Positions 11,644-12,588 of a stretch of 12,588 nucleotides of DNA are shown piece by piece. A model generated the notes under the pieces. That model was not told the origin of the DNA. It saw only the letters and a list, made by a program, of their open reading frames with translations, and did no database searches. The stretch lies in assembly GCA_016935715.1 (NCBI GenBank), contig JAFGQJ010000235.1:1-12588 (forward strand), given 5' to 3'. This DNA is from Spirochaetales bacterium (GTDB taxonomy: Bacteria; Spirochaetota; Spirochaetia; SZUA-6; DRHE01). The position numbers and the translations under genes are program-made. The stretch's first letter is position 1. Each line of letters begins with the position of its first letter.

Positions 11644-12588
11644 ATGAGAAAAATTGTTCTTCCCCTGCTGGTTGCCGCCCTGATGCTCGGCTCGCTGAGC
11701 CTGGCATCCGCCACGCCGCAGCAGGAAGCAACGGGCCCGATCAAGGTCGGGATGTACGCGGACCTGAGCGCCGGCACGGCCCAGTGGGGCACCGACGCGG
11801 AGAAGGGCGCCCGCCTGCGCATCAAGGAGGTCAACGAGGCCGGAGGCATCATGGGCCGGCAGGTGGAGCTGGTGATCTACGACTGCAAGCTCAGCCCCAC
11901 GGAGGCGGTCAAGGCCTACACGCGCCTGGCCCAGCAGGACAAGGTGGCCGGTGTCTACGGTTCCCTGATCTCCAACACCGCCCTGGCGGTCAGCCCCGTG
12001 GCGGCGCAGACCAAGGTGCCGGTGATCTCCCGGGCCATGGACGAGCGGGCCACCACCCCGGGCTTCGATCCGGATGATCCGGAGAATCCGGGGCCGGCCA
12101 ACCCCTACTTCTTCCTGCTCCAGCCCTCCGCGTTCCAGCAGGCCGCGGTCATCGCCGGTTACGCCATCGACGAGCTGGGTATGGATACCTTCACCATGCT
12201 CTACGACAAGGGCAATGCCTACGCCGAGTACCTGGCCAAGGGTTTCGCCCACTACGTGACCAAGCGGGGAAAGAAGATGTTGGGGAGCTTCGAGTTCCAG
12301 TCGGGAGACGTGGACTACAAGGCCCAGTTGACCAAGATCAGGGAGCTGAACGCCGACGGCCTGTTCATCCCCAACTACGTGGCTCAGAACGCGAACGCGG
12401 TCAAGCAGGCCCGGGAGCTCGGGGTGAAAGCCCGATTCCTGGGAAACAACTCCTGGTACAAGCCCATGGACGAGGTGGCCGGCCCGGCGGCGGACGGGTC
12501 TTACTTCCCCAACAACATGACCTTCGACGATCCCTCCACCCAGTGGTTCTTCGAGACCTACAAGGCCGAGTGGGGTGAGGAGCCCAGG
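11644..12588 (+). CDS. Branched-chain amino acid (LivK-type) ABC transporter substrate-binding protein, 3' end beyond window
   Basis: The first 315 codons of an exported Peripla_BP_6-type binding protein that would feed a Liv-type ABC importer (amino acid, amide or urea-like ligand). Residues 1-23 are a signal peptide (MRK, hydrophobic core, ASA) with cleavage before T24 and no lipobox Cys. The mature part shows the family opening IKVGMYADLSAGTAQWGTDA, the phrase INEAGGI in the form VNEAGGIMGRQVELVIYDCK, a ligand-loop GSLISNTALAVSPVAAQTKV, PVISRAMDERATTPGF, and FIPNYVAQNANAVKQARELG in lobe two. AAGGAGG (11633-11639 region) is a strong ribosome binding site. In the usual layout livHMGF would follow, but that lies outside the window. 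The mature N-terminus is strikingly like that of the sugar-binding protein at 1115. Ligand unknown. Confidence 0.85.
   Translation, partial: MRKIVLPLLVAALMLGSLSLASATPQQEATGPIKVGMYADLSAGTAQWGTDAEKGARLRIKEVNEAGGIMGRQVELVIYDCKLSPTEAVKAYTRLAQQDKVAGVYGSLISNTALAVSPVAAQTKVPVISRAMDERATTPGFDPDDPENPGPANPYFFLLQPSAFQQAAVIAGYAIDELGMDTFTMLYDKGNAYAEYLAKGFAHYVTKRGKKMLGSFEFQSGDVDYKAQLTKIRELNADGLFIPNYVAQNANAVKQARELGVKARFLGNNSWYKPMDEVAGPAADGSYFPNNMTFDDPSTQWFFETYKAEWGEEPR

Noticed and set aside
11629..12252. Minus-strand frame opposite the LivK-type gene
   Set aside because: It is antisense to an exported binding protein with a strong ribosome binding site, and has no domain features.

Overview
The window looks like a bacterial chromosome with GC-rich genes (about 60% by eye) and a lower-GC, rearranged left third. 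A member of the Spirochaetota is my best guess. The reasons are the non-lipoprotein substrate-binding proteins whose mature ends start with TPQ, a zinc-less S4 protein standing alone, and the uroporphyrinogen-decarboxylase-like gene near a sugar-binding protein. No rRNA or tRNA is present to confirm this, so it is an inference.

Left region (1-3680). The window opens inside a minus-strand uroporphyrinogen-decarboxylase-family gene (start at 309). About 550 bases of transposase debris follow, with probable fragments of three families, the clearest being an IS91-type C-terminus. A sugar ABC-transporter binding protein (1115-2404) stands alone with its own promoter candidate, strong ribosome binding site and rho-independent terminator. 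No permease genes accompany it. An IS4-type transposase remnant on the minus strand (2607-2951), with an internal deletion, abuts a VapBC toxin-antitoxin locus. The toxin VapC is intact with all four acidic PIN residues. The antitoxin VapB has lost its start codon at the transposon boundary and also carries a frameshift.

Middle region (3679-8041). A class I methyltransferase (minus) and a Gpr/YghZ-type aldo-keto reductase (plus) are transcribed divergently. Downstream of the reductase is a collapsed CocE/NonD-family hydrolase pseudogene, retaining pieces of its N- and C-terminal parts. Next comes a solitary rpsD (ribosomal protein S4, zinc-less form) and, convergent with it, a BioD-like P-loop plus DRTGG-domain protein resembling the N-terminal part of phosphotransacetylase.

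Right region (8082-12588). A DUF3786 protein overlaps an unusual long nucleoside-diphosphate kinase by 8 bases, forming a two-gene operon. A 2-hydroxyacid dehydrogenase (minus) is convergent with it. That gene diverges from a double-GNAT acetyltransferase across an intergenic region with a near-consensus sigma-70 promoter and a perfect inverted repeat. The window ends inside a LivK-type branched-chain amino-acid binding protein.

The most interesting points are the toxin with a doubly broken antitoxin, the DUF3786-NDK overlapping pair with an extended kinase, the near-identical mature N-termini of two unrelated binding proteins, and the pseudogene that reads in frame into rpsD. I saw no CRISPR array, prophage or secondary-metabolite cluster.
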